DNA of 64,000 nt from Aricia agestis. Lineage: Eukaryota; Arthropoda; Insecta; Lepidoptera; Lycaenidae. The notes beneath the pieces were generated by a model. That model did not search any database. It saw nothing but the letters and a program-made list of their open reading frames with translations, and was not told where the DNA came from. The stretch's first letter is position 1. Each line of letters opens with the position of its first letter. Where the stretch lies: positions 7,170,501 through 7,234,500 of the forward strand of contig NC_056406.1 of assembly GCF_905147365.1 (NCBI RefSeq), written 5' to 3'. Of this stretch, positions 33,915-45,690 are shown piece by piece. The position numbers were made by a program, and so were the translations under genes.

Positions 33915-34748
33915 AATTATTATTATATATTATATTATAAGTTATAAAATATATTATAAGTCTATGATTCAGCTAGCCGAGAGGCGAGAGAATAAAATGA
34001 CCGATTATTGTATTTTCGTAATTTAATTTTTCGCTTAACTCAATATCCGGTAGTTTTCATTATTATGAAATTGACTATGTATGACCGTGTATCTTTCGCC
34101 TAGTGTTGCAAAATGGTTTATGTATAAACTCCTTATTTATACATTCATGTAATCAATAAAACTTTCATACATTTTATTATTTATTGCTTTATAAACTTTA
34201 AAAATGTACGTCAATCATAACGTTAAAAGCTAAAGCTATATTGTAGGCATAATTATTATTCGTAGAAATATTTGAATTTTTCCTTATGCCAATCTGAAGT
34301 ATTTGCCTTTCATATCGATTTAAAGAAAAATCTCTTTCCTAAAAAAACACAAATCGACCAAGAAATTACAAAAGTTCCAAGAAAGAGCAGCGACCCTTGA
34401 GTCACTCCCTAAGCCTTATTTGTGTACACAAAGCCAGGCGGAGGACCCTCGACTTTCGAATTCGTCGAGCAAGCAAAATGTTGCCGTCTCTTTTTATTGC
34501 ATCAACAAAATTTTATTAGAAAATTTGCCCCTTGAACAACCAGTAAAACTCGTGTTAAATAAAAGAGTTTCAAAAGATAACTTAACGCAGGGAAGAAGCA
34601 TGACGTCATTACTCATGTTTAGTTACGTAGTAACTATCCTACTAATATTATAAAGGCGAAAGTTTGTAAGGATGTATGGATGTATGTATGGATGTTTGTT
34701 ACTCTTTCACGCAAAAACTACTGAATGGATTTTAATGAAATTTTAAAA
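33915..34748. other. Spacer
   Basis: The 77-aa frame at 34420-34653 begins with TTG and has no recognised features. 34650-34745 is a LINE-like tail with a GTATGGATGTATG microsatellite. Confidence 0.3.
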
Positions 34749-35445
34749 CATTGATTCCCAAAGTGGTCCAGGTGGATCCCCAGGGGTCCACGGGAGCCCG
34801 ACAAGGACCCTTGTGTGGAAAAAAAATGGGGGTCCACAAGTCGTTAACGGGGGTCTATAAAAAATTAAAAATGTATTTGGTGACCCGACTTGACTTCTCC
34901 TATGAATATAGGCAGCCAATGTCATAGGAAGCTCAGAAATTATATTCCTTATTATTCAGAAAGAGTGTGTCAAGAGTCAAGACTCGCCGACGCGATGCCG
35001 CGCTGCCCGCCCGCCTAGAAAGTCGTGTCTGAAATCCGCCTATAGCCTTGCTAGCTACGCGGAAACTACGTGCTAGAACTCAAATCTATATCGTGGAAAC
35101 GCCACTTTTCTGAATAATTACTCAAGTGATGTCATAGACGTGCCATTAAGTAATATTTATCAATGTAATCCTGATTCGTATATTTATAAAAATGTACCCT
35201 ACTCCCTAGCCTGACTTGGCTCTTTTGTAGAATCACTATAATAATTTTGTGATCATTGATGTGATCAAAATTCCATGTCGCGTGCCACTGGTTCGCTATC
35301 CCTGGCATAGGCGGATAATTTGTTGAAAAGCACAGCTGTTACTCTAAATAATAGCCAGTTTAATAAATTAGTATTATAGGAGGGAGGGGAGGTCCGCAGT
35401 ATGCACAAAAGTGGGCCACGATACAAAGGAGTTTGGGAACCTCTG
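34749..35445. mobile_element. hAT-like non-autonomous element
   Basis: CATTGATTCCCAAAGTGG at the left matches the inverse of GAGTTTGGGAACCTCTG at the right, the CAGNGGTTCCCAAAC style of hAT termini. The interior has G-rich blocks (GGGTCCACGGGAGCCC) and no transposase ORF. The putative 8-bp flanks agree only partly. Confidence 0.5.
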
Positions 35446-37142
35446 CTTTGCTATAATCAGAATAACACATAGGATACAATCTTAACCGACTTTAAAAAAG
35501 GAGGAGGTCTTATGTTCGTTTTTTTTTTGTGCTCAACGATTACTCCGCCGTTTATGAACCGATTCTCAATTTTTATTTAATCTTTCAGTAGTAAGATATT
35601 ATGTGGATATTATATGGCACAGATATAGTAGACCACGTGAAGAGAGATAAATTATTTTTTTACGGGAATATTATATGTACGGTTTCCGTAAAAATCCTAA
35701 TTTTCGCGAGCGAAGCCGCGTGGGACATCTAGTTTAGTAATTTATAATATTCCTATACTATTAATATTTTTACATATAGATAACAAGAATTATAATCACT
35801 ATCTAAGTAATAAGACATAATTGTTAAAAGGGAAATAACCCTATACTAATATAATATTACTTATCTTTAATTTTTCGACTCGAGTCGAGTAAAATCTTTG
35901 AAAACAAGTTCACACGGTGGAAAATAAAATAAAGCCTCAAATGGCGGTAGAACAATAAAAGAATTTATGTCTGGGAGTCGGGAGCTGATGAGGCTAACTG
36001 AGTTACGGCACTAGCAACAGGTGTCCCCCCCTCCGCACCCTGTACTACCCCCGCCCCGCTCAGACCACCGTGACGACGGACTTAGGAGTTTTATAATTTA
36101 TATAACATGATGTTGAGTAGATAGCTAATACATACATACCTACGTAGTATATACTAGCTGACTCGGCAAACTATTTTATGCCATAATTATAGATACGTAG
36201 CTGATAGGTAAACAATGTCGGGCATGAAAAATAGATGGCTGATTCTCAGACCTACCGGATAAGTGCACAAAATTTCATCAAAATTGGTCCAGCCGTTTCG
36301 GAGGCATTTAGCAACCAACACCACGGGACAAAAAAATTAATTATTTTCAGCCCTCTGAATTTCTCCGAATATTCGGATTTCGAGCAATATTATAATCCCA
36401 ATCCAGCTTTACTTGTTTATAATATTCAAGTATGAATCATGTCGGAATACTTTATACCGTATAAATACTTAATTAAGGTCGGTACTGATTTAGATGTTTC
36501 TTTGATGAAAATAAATTAGCATTAGATTATAAATGTAACCGAGCACGAAATCAAAGGTTCACAGTTTAGGTTCTCGCAAGTCGCATCACGCATACGTATG
36601 GTAGAGTTCGGTTGATGTCACAGACGGCAGCCGACGTCGTATGTCGAGTTATATAACTAATTATTGAATTACAACTTTGATAATTGCGTTGACAGCACAA
36701 TGGACTAATACCACAATAGAAATGTATACTGTATGGCTTCAGATTAGACCGCGTGAACCGGCGCGCGGCGCAGACACACCTATTTAGCGTGATTTCGGAT
36801 ATAACTTTGTACTATTATCTATTCTGTGATATAACTTAAAAAACATGATGATAATATTTAATGTGAGAACACCCGTCAATCGTGGGAAAACGAGACACAA
36901 TAGATATTCTTTTGTGTCTCGTTCACCGGTGAGCGTATGGGGCTTGAAATTTGAATCTTAAGATTCAAATTTCAAGTCCCATACGTTGATGAATTAAAAT
37001 CTTGGGCACTAAATAAAACACTAGTATGTTACCTATAATAATCCTTTTGAAAGAAAAAATTGTAATAAGTAGCTGTATAATATTATGTTTTCTGTTTCTA
37101 AGTAAATATTGAAGAATACTACAATACTATTATATAATATTT
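35446..37142. other. Spacer with repeat fragments
   Basis: 35482-35740: AACCGACTTT repeat followed by a tail ending GCGAGCGAAGCCGCGTGGGA. 36155-36335: LINE-like tail (TAGCTGACTCGGCAAAC ... TGGTCCAGCCGTTTCGGAGG). 36933-36988: a near-perfect palindrome (GGCTTGAAATTTGAATCTTA arms). 36720-36780 is slightly GC-rich. No gene seen. Confidence 0.4.
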
Positions 37143-37474
37143 ATACGTGGGAGAGCCATGCTTCGGCACGAATGGGTCGGCTCGACCGGAGAAATACCAC
37201 GTTCTCACAGAAAAGCGGCGTGAAACAGCGCTAGCGCTGTGTTTCGCCGAGTGAGTGAGTTTACCGAAGGCCCAATCCCCTACCCTATTCCCTTCCCTAC
37301 CCTCCCCAATTCCCTTCCCATCCCTACCCTCCCCTATTACCCTATTCCCTCTTAAAAGGCCGGCAACGCACCTGCAGCTCTTCTGATGCTACGAGTGTCC
37401 ATGGGCGACGGAAGTTGCTTTCCATCAGGTGACCCGTTTGCTCGTTTGCCCCCTTATTTCATTAAAAAAAAAAA
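37143..37474 (+). mobile_element. SINE family A, copy 2
   Basis: Head ATACGTGGGAGAGCCATGCT, CCCTACCC middle, 3' part from GGCCGGCAACGCACCTGCAG and poly(A). Nearly identical to copy 1, so the family was active recently. Confidence 0.88.
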
Positions 37475-37729
37475 CTACGTAGTACGTACTTAGGTTCGCA
37501 GTAGGTAAAACTACCTTCTAATTAGTCAAAGGCCATTCATGAAAACGGTGGGCGAAGGGTTCTAATAAAAGTGTTGAACCTCTGAGGTAGCCTTTGACAT
37601 AAATTAGCTCAGTGACCTGGCCCCGAAATAATAGTCTCATCGCTGTGACCCGCGTCTACAGGATATAAAGGGTAACGAAATAGACGCCGCACTGTGTAGA
37701 CTATACTATGCTCACTATAATCTAGAGAG

Positions 37730-37865
37730 TTGAAATTATCACAGACTGTGTAAGTATATCCGTTGCCGCTATAACAACAAATACTTACTAAAAACAAAAT
37801 AAAATTAATATTTAAGGGCTCCCATACAACAAACGTGATTTTTTGGCCTTTTTTGCTCTATATTA
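37730..37865 (+). repeat. GGGTTCCG repeat, middle fragment
   Basis: GCCGCTATAACAACAAATAC, ATTTAAGGGCTCCCATACAA and TTTTTTGGCCTTTTTTGCTC blocks only; both termini are absent. Confidence 0.65.
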
Positions 37866-37869
37866 ATAA

Positions 37870-38170
37870 CAAGCTGTCCCGGTGAACTTCGTGTCACAGG
37901 TCACTTTAAAACATTCCCTGGACTTCTACGAATATTTTAAGACTAAAATTAGCCCAAACCGTTCAGCCGTTTTCGAGTTTTAGCGCGACTAACACATTTG
38001 AAAATCCATTTTTATATATAAGACTAGCTGTCCCGGTGAACTTCGTGTCACTTTAAAACCTTCCCTGGACTTCTACGAATATTTTAAGACTAAAATCAGC
38101 CCAATCCGTTCAGCCGTTTTCGAGTTTTAGCGCGACTAACACATTTGAAAATCCATTTTTATATGTAAGA
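37870..38170 (+). repeat. LINE-like tail type D, two tandem copies
   Basis: AGCTGTCCCGGTGAACTTCG starts at about 37871 and again at 38025. Both copies end with GAAAATCCATTTTTATAT. The units are almost identical, so the duplication is young. Confidence 0.8.
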
Positions 38171-38561
38171 AGATATATAGAATAGCAACAGGTAGGTACT
38201 TGAATTTAAGGATCACCAAATGGCGGACCGCGGTCTGCATCCGGACCGCCGACGCATTGTATGCGGACCAAGCATGTTCGAAAATGATCTTTGTTCATCT
38301 TAGCACTTCAACATCTCCAGGATTTAATGTCAATATATTCTATAACTTGCACCATACTCGTAATTTCACTCCAAACTTCAGAGAGATAATATATAATTAG
38401 CTACAAAAAAAGGTTACTTTTCTCATTAATATCTAAAAAATACCTTTGTAATTTCCGTAATTACCTATGTTTAATAATTTTTTTATATAAAATGTGTAGA
38501 CCGCGAAGATCATTTCATGTCTTAAAACGGACCCCGAGCGAAACTAATTGGTGACCCGTGC
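38171..38561. other. Spacer
   Basis: Short unique sequence with CGGACCGCGGTCTGCATCCG near 38224. No gene seen. Confidence 0.3.
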
Positions 38562-38683
38562 TCTAGCTATTAGGTACCGTTCTTGAGTTACTGCCTGGTG
38601 GCATACAGACGGACAGACGGACAGACAACGAAGTCTTAGTAATAGGGTCCCGTTTTTCTCCCTTTGGGTACGGAACCCTAAAA
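38562..38683 (-). repeat. GGGTTCCG repeat, terminal fragment (inverted)
   Basis: CAGACGGACAGACGGACAGA, AGTAATAGGGTCCCGTTTTT and TACGGAACCCTAAAAAG. Confidence 0.7.
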
Positions 38684-38756
38684 AGGGATTGACAGTCAGG
38701 ACAAAAAAACACGTTTGTATAATTATACTCATCGGGATCTTTTTATAAGTAACTAA

Positions 38757-38893
38757 CTAAATGACCCGGTGAACTTCGCATCACTTTCCTCATTATAATT
38801 TATAAACCTTCCCTGGAATTCCACGAATATTTTAAGGCTAAAACTGTTCAGCCGTTCTCGGGTTTTTGTTAGTCTATACTTATATGTAGTACT
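38757..38893 (+). repeat. LINE-like tail type D, fragment
   Basis: ATGACCCGGTGAACTTCGCA start, CCTTCCCTGGAATTCCACG, then TGTTCAGCCGTTCTCG, ending near a second CTAGATGTTGCCCGCGACT. Confidence 0.6.
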
Positions 38894-39288
38894 AGATGTT
38901 GCCCGCGACTCAACAATCATCGCGAGTCAACAAAATTGGTGTCAAAAGCTTTTTAAAACCCTGGTACCCCTTGAATCAAAATACCCAAAACAGCCGTGTA
39001 GTGTGCACATACTATATATATTTTTTAAATTAAACTTTTTTATACCAAATTTTAAAGCTTATTTAGCTTTACACAACTTAGCTGCATTACACAACTTCAG
39101 CTTTACCCATCATAAACTATTTAGTATTTATTATTGGTATGCTCAATGCTGTTGTTTCTCATAATAATTATCTATGTTGGTAGGTGATGGTTGATGGTTG
39201 ATGGATGGATGGATGGATGGATGATGACCATCAACCTCTAATTTCTCCTGTCGTTACTAGCCTAAGAAAATTAAGCCGAAAATGGACG
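38894..39288. other. Spacer with GATG microsatellite
   Basis: GATGGATGGATGG array at about 39188-39225. AGCTTTACACAACTTAGCTG is partly duplicated near 39065-39105. No gene. Confidence 0.6.
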
Positions 39289-41220
39289 ATCAGCGGAAAT
39301 AATTCGTGTAGTTTTGAAAATCGCTACAGTTATTCCTTGAGATATCCAGATAAACATATCGAAAATCCCCAAGGGTGGGGGGTGAGCTAAAGGTGTAGGG
39401 GGGGGGGTCAAAGGACCCTTTTTTTAGATTTTAGCTCATAAGTCTAAAACCTGCACAAATAGCGTAACGGTTACTTCTAGGAAAACATTCTACATAAAAT
39501 TTCCTTTAGATTTGATCCTATAATTTTTTTTTGTATGGTCGATACTTTAGAAGTTACAGAGTGTTCAACTTTATATAGGTATAAAAAATGAGACGGTTTT
39601 ATAAATAAAATAAAATTGGTATGTTTTCAAAATGTATTCAAAACTAGAAAATAATAATTAGACAGTCTTAATTAAATCAATAATTTTCTTCTACTACATC
39701 ATCATCATCTTCACCTTCTATATCTACCAAATCTACAGGTACGCCATTTGTACACGAACCCAAGCAGCCGTTGCATACTAGACTGCACGTGATACCAGCT
39801 TTTCGGCATCCACAATTACCAGTGCAATCACTTTTGCAGCGACAAAATATTGACTTCAGCACGGTGTCAGGAGCTGGAGGATCATGAGTGGTAACAGGCT
39901 CGAGGTTTCCATCAGCTCCTCGCTTCCATCCCCACATTTCAGTGCGTTACCTAACCACTCTTGTACTTGGTGGAACACTCGGAATGAGTGAAATTTTGCT
40001 GATCCTTTTGTAGGTGGGAGAGAGGAAAGATCTGGTTTGTATTTGGTGCTGGATTTGACAAAAACTGAGTATCGATGTCTGTTAAGATCAAGCTGATCAG
40101 TGGCTGCACGATACATCGTCAAAAACATCCTTTCTCCTGACTCTGCTATTTCTTCAGATGTTGATGTTGGATTGTAGAAGATGGCGGCAATATCCTTGAT
40201 TTTTGGTTTTTGGCCAAATAGCTTAACAACTGACACTTTGCCTTTCCTGTAAATAGCTGAAGTTGTGTCGCAACCGCTGAAGCTATGTAGTAAAAGAATG
40301 GAAGAGCAAAATGAGAGTTTTTGGAGTTCTTGTGAGGAAAATATTTGCATTTCCACTTTCATTAATCTTGGTCTGTCCCTTTCAAACTAGTGTAACCATG
40401 CTTCTTGCCTATGTGTAAATCTTAAGACATTTTAAAAGAAAATCGCACAACTGAGAAGCTCAGTTTAATAACAATTATTGAAATTAAATAATATTAAACT
40501 GACGCAGGAAAGCGCAGTATTAAAACATGTCGTTTATATACTTAATATTTATGCCTTCTTTTATCGTTTTCTACGAAAAATGCTTTTTTCAATTTACTAC
40601 TAATGTATTATCGTATATTTTACATGGCAATTGTGCGAAAGGGACAAACCAAGAAAATCGATTTCTCGCTCGTGCTCGCTACTATAAGGAGATATTAGTT
40701 AATAAAAATAATACTTTAGCACATGGAAGTAAGGTTCATTTTAATATTTCAAAATGATGAAGTAAGCCTTCCAGCTGTATAGTACTTCCTAATTCCATGG
40801 TGACTAGTCTAACGTTTTGTAATAATAGCAGCTAGGACAAATAATTATCTGTGAATAGCAGGTATTTGAATCGGAATAAGTTGTTTTCTTAGTCTCGGAC
40901 GTTCGATGCGTGTTATTTTCGCGATTCGCACTTTTGAGGAATTTGACCCCCCCTGTAGTTCCTAAAGTATCGACCGTACAAAAAAATTTATAGGACATAA
41001 TTTAGAGGAAATTTTATGTAGAAAATTTTCCTAGAAGTAACCGTAATGCTATTTGTGCAGGTTTTTTACTTATGAGCAAAAACCTAAAAAAAGGGTCCTT
41101 TGACCCCCCCCTACACTCTTAGCTCACCCCCCACCCTTGAGGACTTTTGACATGTTCATCTGGATATCACAAGGAATAACTGTAGCGATTTTCAAAACTA
41201 CACGAAATATTTCCGCTGAT
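39289..41220. mobile_element. TIR element of 1.9 kb carrying a broken cysteine-rich gene
   Basis: The termini are inverted copies about 270 bp long: 39289-39561 and 40953-41220. They share ATCAGCGGAAAT ends, GAAAATCGCTACAGTTATTC, the TCAAAGGACCC block with a G run, CCTGCACAAATAGC and GGTCGATACTTTAG. They are imperfect, so the insertion is not very recent. Between them lies a minus-strand gene remnant. No transposase motif is recognised and the target duplication is unclear. The transposon superfamily is unknown. Confidence 0.75.
39677..40362 (-). pseudogene. Frameshifted gene with SGCDTTSA motif and CXC-like Cys domain
   Basis: Two overlapping minus-strand frames read one protein. The first (ATG at 40362) has HSFSGCDTTSAIYRKGK near residue 26 and continues to QEWLGNALK. 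The second carries on with WGWKRGADGNLEPVTTHDPP and a Cys-rich block (FCRCKSDCTGNCGCRK then CSLVCNGC), ending in an acidic tail and a stop at 39677. The switch near 39935 is a frameshift of one base. The CxC...CxCRKAGxxC spacing resembles tesmin/TSO1-like CXC domains, which bind DNA in other proteins. I recall similar CDTTSA plus Cys-rich proteins in many animal genomes as repeat-associated genes, but cannot name the family. The N-terminal part is missing: an in-frame stop lies just upstream, or a splice acceptor (ACACTAG). It lies inside inverted termini, which suggests it belongs to a transposon. Confidence 0.6.
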
Positions 41221-41346
41221 TTTATTAATTTGATCGTATTATACTGTGGTCGTCTATATCGTTCGCGTATTGGCTTGCACAGCCATGAAAAGAGCTGTTA
41301 CACAGACCAATACGCCGTAAATCGTCTGGCACAGACGTAAAGGCCA
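41221..41346. other. Short spacer
   Basis: Flank of the TIR element, no feature seen. Confidence 0.3.
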
Positions 41347-42148
41347 ATGATGGTAGGTGAGTTATCTGAAAACGATAATCGAAAGAATTGAAAAACTTAG
41401 CCTAACATGGTACCACCTCTTATAGAAATACATATGAGCAAGCGACAGCGCGATCTAGGTGACCCTTGGCGCCATCTGTTATGAGTTTTGGAACTAACTT
41501 AATTTGAACAAATTTGCGCATAAACGCCCCCTTACAACCCCTTTTTCCAGTAAAAAAGTAGCCTATGTCCTTTCTCAGGCTTTAGACTATCTGTGTACAA
41601 AATTTCATTATAATCGGTTCAGTAGTTTTGGCGCTGTTGTTTCTGATATCTAAGTTGGTAGGTGAGTTACTAATTAATAACGTGTATAACAATTGAAAGA
41701 ATCGGAAAACTTAGCTCAACATGGTAACACCTCTTAAGGTGCCCAAACACGGGACAATTTTGGCGTTTCGATCGATCGTCAAGAAAATCGTCCAATCTAT
41801 CTTTTGAACGTAAAATCGTTTGCGATATTGCTACACACGTACAATTTGTCGTTCGATTTTAACACAGAGGAGATAAATCGTTACGATAATAATTGCCCCG
41901 TGTATCATATTATGTATATGTACATCTGTTATGAGTTTTTGGAACTAAATTAATTTGAACAAATTTACGCATTTTCACCCCCTTATATCCCCTTTTTCCA
42001 GTTAAAAAGTAGCCTATGTCCTTTCTCAGGCTTTAGACTATCTGTGTACAAAATTTCATTACAATCGGTTCAGTAGTTTTGGCGTGAAAGCGAGACAGAC
42101 AGACAGACAGAGATACTTTCGCATTTATAATATTAGTATAGATGTATT
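41347..42148 (+). repeat. Tandem duplicated LINE-like tail, second copy carrying a MITE
   Basis: The block GGTAGGTGAGTTA ... ACATGGTACCACCTCTTA ... CATCTGTTATGAGTTTTGGA ... AATCGGTTCAGTAGTTTTGG appears at about 41352-41635 and again at 41655-42085, ending TTATAATATTAGTATAGAT. In the second copy the CACCTCTTA and CATCTGTTATGAG parts are pushed apart by an inserted MITE. Confidence 0.7.
41738..41905. mobile_element. MITE with AGGTGCCCAAACACGGG termini
   Basis: AACACGGGACAATTTTGGCG at the left faces ATAATTGCCCCGTGT at the right. CGATCGATCGTC and AATCGTTTGCGATA lie inside. It sits within the second tandem tail copy. Confidence 0.65.
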
Positions 42149-43489
42149 TAGGCAAGTAATAGTTAAATGTGTAGAGTATGTAAAATGAATATATAAAGAA
42201 TACCTACATACGTGATTGAAGCACTTATTAAAAATATGTCTTTTAGGGAGACCTTTATAAATATTAATAAACATTTCGACCTATGCGTAGAACAGAGTTC
42301 TATGTGATCATAGGACAAAAATGATTTTATAAATGAAATAGGAAATCAAAGCTCTACAGTCTCTCATTTTTAGAATTTTTATATCTTACTTATTTTCCGA
42401 GATATAGAATCGTAAAACGTCCTATTTGAAGTAAGCTCCGTCATAAAATGCACCAAGCGCACATTGGACGAGGAGAGAGGAAAGAAAATAATTTTACGAG
42501 TATTTCATTCCATAGTTACTTAATATGAAATTTTCATATTAAGTAACTATGGATTATAGAAATACTCGTAAAATTATGTTTTCACTTTGTACGGCATCTT
42601 AGTATGCGTGTTGACTGTTGATGGAAGTACCTAGGTATAAAAAATATGTATTTACAGCGGGGCACTGCCATCGGGCAACAAGCGTCAGAAATAGCCAGTA
42701 GGGTCGGACACGGGTCCGCCCTGAAGCCCAACAGTTATTGTAATAAAAAGTCGGAATTACATTTCTGGTAGGTACCTACTTACCTAAAAATGTCGGTTGA
42801 GAGAGTTCTGTTTTTCAGTTTTTCACAACCCTGGGCGAAATTTCTTTGGCGCCCATAGTGCTGGTAGTGCTGCGCCCCGCAGGCACCCCTTTTTGTTTGA
42901 CTTCAGCTCCCCCTTTTATCCGGCGCCCTGGGCGGTCGCCACCCCCTAACTAGAAACGGTCCCTAAATACGTATCACTAGATTACTGTTCTTACAATAGT
43001 TGATTGATCAATATAATTCTGCACACAGAACTATCTATAAGATTTGAGCCTAAAGAGATCACCAGATACTCAACAATCTCCATTCTCCAGCGACTTGCAA
43101 GACTCTAGTCTCCTTAAAATAGTATTTATTAAGAGATACACCAGCACTAACGCGCGAAAACATAATTATATTTACAACTAGAAGTATAGTCATACTCTTG
43201 TATATCTGGCCGGCGGGGCCGGCATCAAAGGGCGTACAAAATAGGGTGTAGGCAGCGGTCATCCCTATCCCGAAGATGCAGGTTATCGGCGTGACACTTC
43301 AGCTAATCAACTTGTCACTCCTCACGACGGTCGATACTCCACCTGATCTCCGCCACTTCCAATAGAAATAAAACTCGTACGTTGTACCTACAGACGAGTA
43401 AATTGATGATATTGAGCAAACTGACTATCATATTTTATTTATATCCGATGTCCAGTCCAGTTAAAAATACTTTTATACATACTGCAACA
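42149..43489. other. Spacer with a hairpin and GC-rich patches
   Basis: 42491-42575 is a long inverted repeat (TTTTACGAGTATTTC and CATAGTTACTTAATATGAAA arms). 42660-42735 and 42820-42960 are GC-richer patches, the second with GGCGCCCTGGGCGG and CCCTGGGCGAAA in a MITE-like arrangement. The 67-aa frame at 43059-43262 (minus) shows nothing recognisable. Confidence 0.4.
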
Positions 43490-43806
43490 TCTATACTTAT
43501 TATAAAGCGGAAGAGTTTGTTTGTTTTTTTGAACGCGCTAATCTCAGGAACTACTGGTCCGATTTGTAAAATACTTTCAGTGTTAGATAGCCCATTTATC
43601 GAGGAAGGCTATAGGCTATATTTTATCACGCTAAGACCACACTAAGACTGATAGGAGCGGAAAAATAGAAAAAAAGTGGAAAAATCGGGGGAAATTATTT
43701 GAAAGGACTTATCTCAGGAACTACTGGAGCAATTTTTCTGTTATTTGGCACAGATATGAAGTAGACCACGTGAAGGAACATAGGTCATAGGCTATTTTTT
43801 GTGGAC
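43490..43806 (-). repeat. Interspersed repeat, tail type A (inverted)
   Basis: Begins with ACTTATTATAAAGCGGAAGA, GAACGCGCTAATCTCAGGAA, GATAGCCCATTTATCGAGGA, and ends in the complement of the GGTCTACT...CCTATGTC block. This is the reverse of the 5.1 and 16.1 kb copies. Confidence 0.65.
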
Positions 43807-43884
43807 TAATTTGTCTGTGAAATGTCTAATTGTAACAAATAATAATATACAGTGGACCATCTTCACACTTAATCATCCGAATTA

Positions 43885-44199
43885 CATGCGCGACGCCTCC
43901 GTGGTCTAGTGGTATAGAGCGCGGCTCTTGACTCGGAGGTCGTGGGTTCGATTCCCGCGTTGGAAACATGTTATTTCCAAGTTTGGTTAGGACAATGCAG
44001 GCTGATTACCTGATTGTCTGACAAGTAAGATGATCCATGCGTCGGATGGACATGTAAAGAGTCGGTCCTGCGCCTGATCTCTCGCCGGTCGTGTCGGTCT
44101 TCCGTCCCTCTGGGTAGTGAGAGTAAAGGAATAGAGAGTGCTCCTGTGTACTGCGCACCGGCCACCGTCACCGAAACCGGTGTGGGAGCTATTATTATT
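43885..44199 (+). mobile_element. SINE family B, copy 4
   Basis: The head is as in copy 1. The body lacks about 50 bp between TGCGCAC and CGGCCACC. Flanked by ATCCGAATTA (43875-43884 and 44200-44209). Confidence 0.85.
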
Positions 44200-44209
44200 A
44201 TCCGAATTA

Positions 44210-45396
44210 ATCATACCTTATGCCTACAAATACAATTTAAGCGTGATTCCAGAGACGATTAGAGAGCAGAACAATGAAGTATCACCAATGATATTGTATA
44301 AAAAACTCAAAGAGTATCACGATGCGCGCACGTAAAGCATGTAGATGTGCATGAATTTGATTTAAAAAACGCGGTTGATTTAGAGTTAATTTACGTTGCA
44401 ACGTCGCAAGTCGGAACGATGCATTGGTAAAATATAAAGGGGATTCAAATTTGGAACAGGAGCCCGACACCGCAAATAGCAAATCTGTCAATTCAATGTG
44501 TAGCTTCTTATGCAGTTAATAAAGTTCAGTTTTGAATAAGTTATAAAATGCATCGCATTACAAGATCGCCTCTTCACGTTGCCATGTGAACTGACCCTTT
44601 AATGCCCATACCGTACAATACTATATCGTACAAACCAGCATATTGTACGGAACTCCTACACTTTAGCTGTCTATTCCGACAGGAGAGTGTATCTGTTGAC
44701 TGTTGTAATTAACTACATTACTGGTTATCGATCGCATACCAGTAATATCAACGACCTATCTGACGGTCTAACACGCGCCGAGACGGAACCACGCTATATT
44801 GTACCCTATTACTATGGCATATAGGTTGGAATTTGAATAACACAATGTAGTGTTATTCAATATATTATTTTGTTTATATTGAATAACGCTACATCGCTTC
44901 TCAATAAATTTAATATTCGGGACCTAATACAGTGGCGGGGCAAGACCTTCATTTGATGTGGGCATAATATATTCTGCGAGGCCCCCTGATGGATGACGCA
45001 AGAGAACGGATTTTGAAAGAATTTTTTGATCAGTACTCAAACTTTTATGTAAGTATAAAAATTTTTATTTACAATATTTTAATTTATAAAAAAACTCTTT
45101 AAAAAAATCCTCGTGGTCCAAGGGACGCGAGGCCCCTTGCTTCGCTTTACTTTTAATTATTATAGAAGGAGCTATGTTAAAAAATATGCAATCTGATCTA
45201 ACAAAAGCAACTGGTAATAAAAAGGTACTTATACCATACAATTAGGGCTCTCATCATGAGACATGACAGTCTTAAGACACACTATTGCTATGCAAGTCAC
45301 ATTAAGATGCGCACACATAAACAGCATTTTGTATTGTTTATACTTTATAGTCTGTCTAATAACTGCCGCTTTTCAAATGAGCGATAGTCCTCCTTA
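44210..45396. other. Unique part of the duplicated block
   Basis: 44820-44890 contains AATAACACAATGTAGTGTTA, a small palindrome. 44940-45150 has GAGGCCCC blocks in opposing orientations around an AT-rich centre, possibly a MITE. The 98-aa frame at 45263-45559 runs into MITE P and shows no recognised domain. Confidence 0.4.
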
Positions 45397-45690
45397 CCAT
45401 AAAGTTAATATACCTAGCGGAATAGAGCAACAATCTCAAGCTGTCAAACAAAACCGAAATAGATTTACGTCTGTGTGTGAAAATTTACACAAGCATCTTT
45501 CTAAGATATTAAATTTAGTCAACGTGCCGATAAGTGCCGACTGGACGCCAAAAATATGAAAAAAATTGGTTCTGCTGTCATGTATCACATGTCTCTTTTT
45601 ACCACGCAGAGTTACTGATAGTGACATCTCGCTTGCTCAGGCCCTTGTTTCTATATTCCGCTAGGTAGGTATATAACCTTAATGGGTTAA
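45397..45690 (+). mobile_element. MITE family P, copy 1
   Basis: Starts ACCATAAAGTTAATATACC, continues TAGCGGAATAGAGCAACA, and ends with the inverted ATTCCGCTAGGTAGGTATAT. It carries ACGTGCCGATAAGTGCCGAC and CTCGCTTGCTCAGGCC inside. Confidence 0.7.

Larger units (their letters stand above)
43808..45668 (+). repeat. Tandem segmental duplication, copy 1
   Basis: About 1.86 kb nearly identical to 46019-47879 (offset 2211, rising to 2212 after small indels). Differences seen: a few substitutions, ATAATATATTC versus ATATATTC, and a CTTA insertion. It contains SINE B copy 4, unique sequence, a GAGGCCCC pair and MITE P. Identity by eye is about 99 percent. Confidence 0.92.

Noticed and set aside
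43971..44214. 66-aa and 75-aa minus-strand frames (repeated at 46182-46425)
   Set aside because: They are antisense readings of the SINE B body.
45263..45559. 98-aa frame present twice (also 47475-47771)
   Set aside because: The repetition comes from the segmental duplication, not selection, and the frame runs into MITE P; no domain seen.
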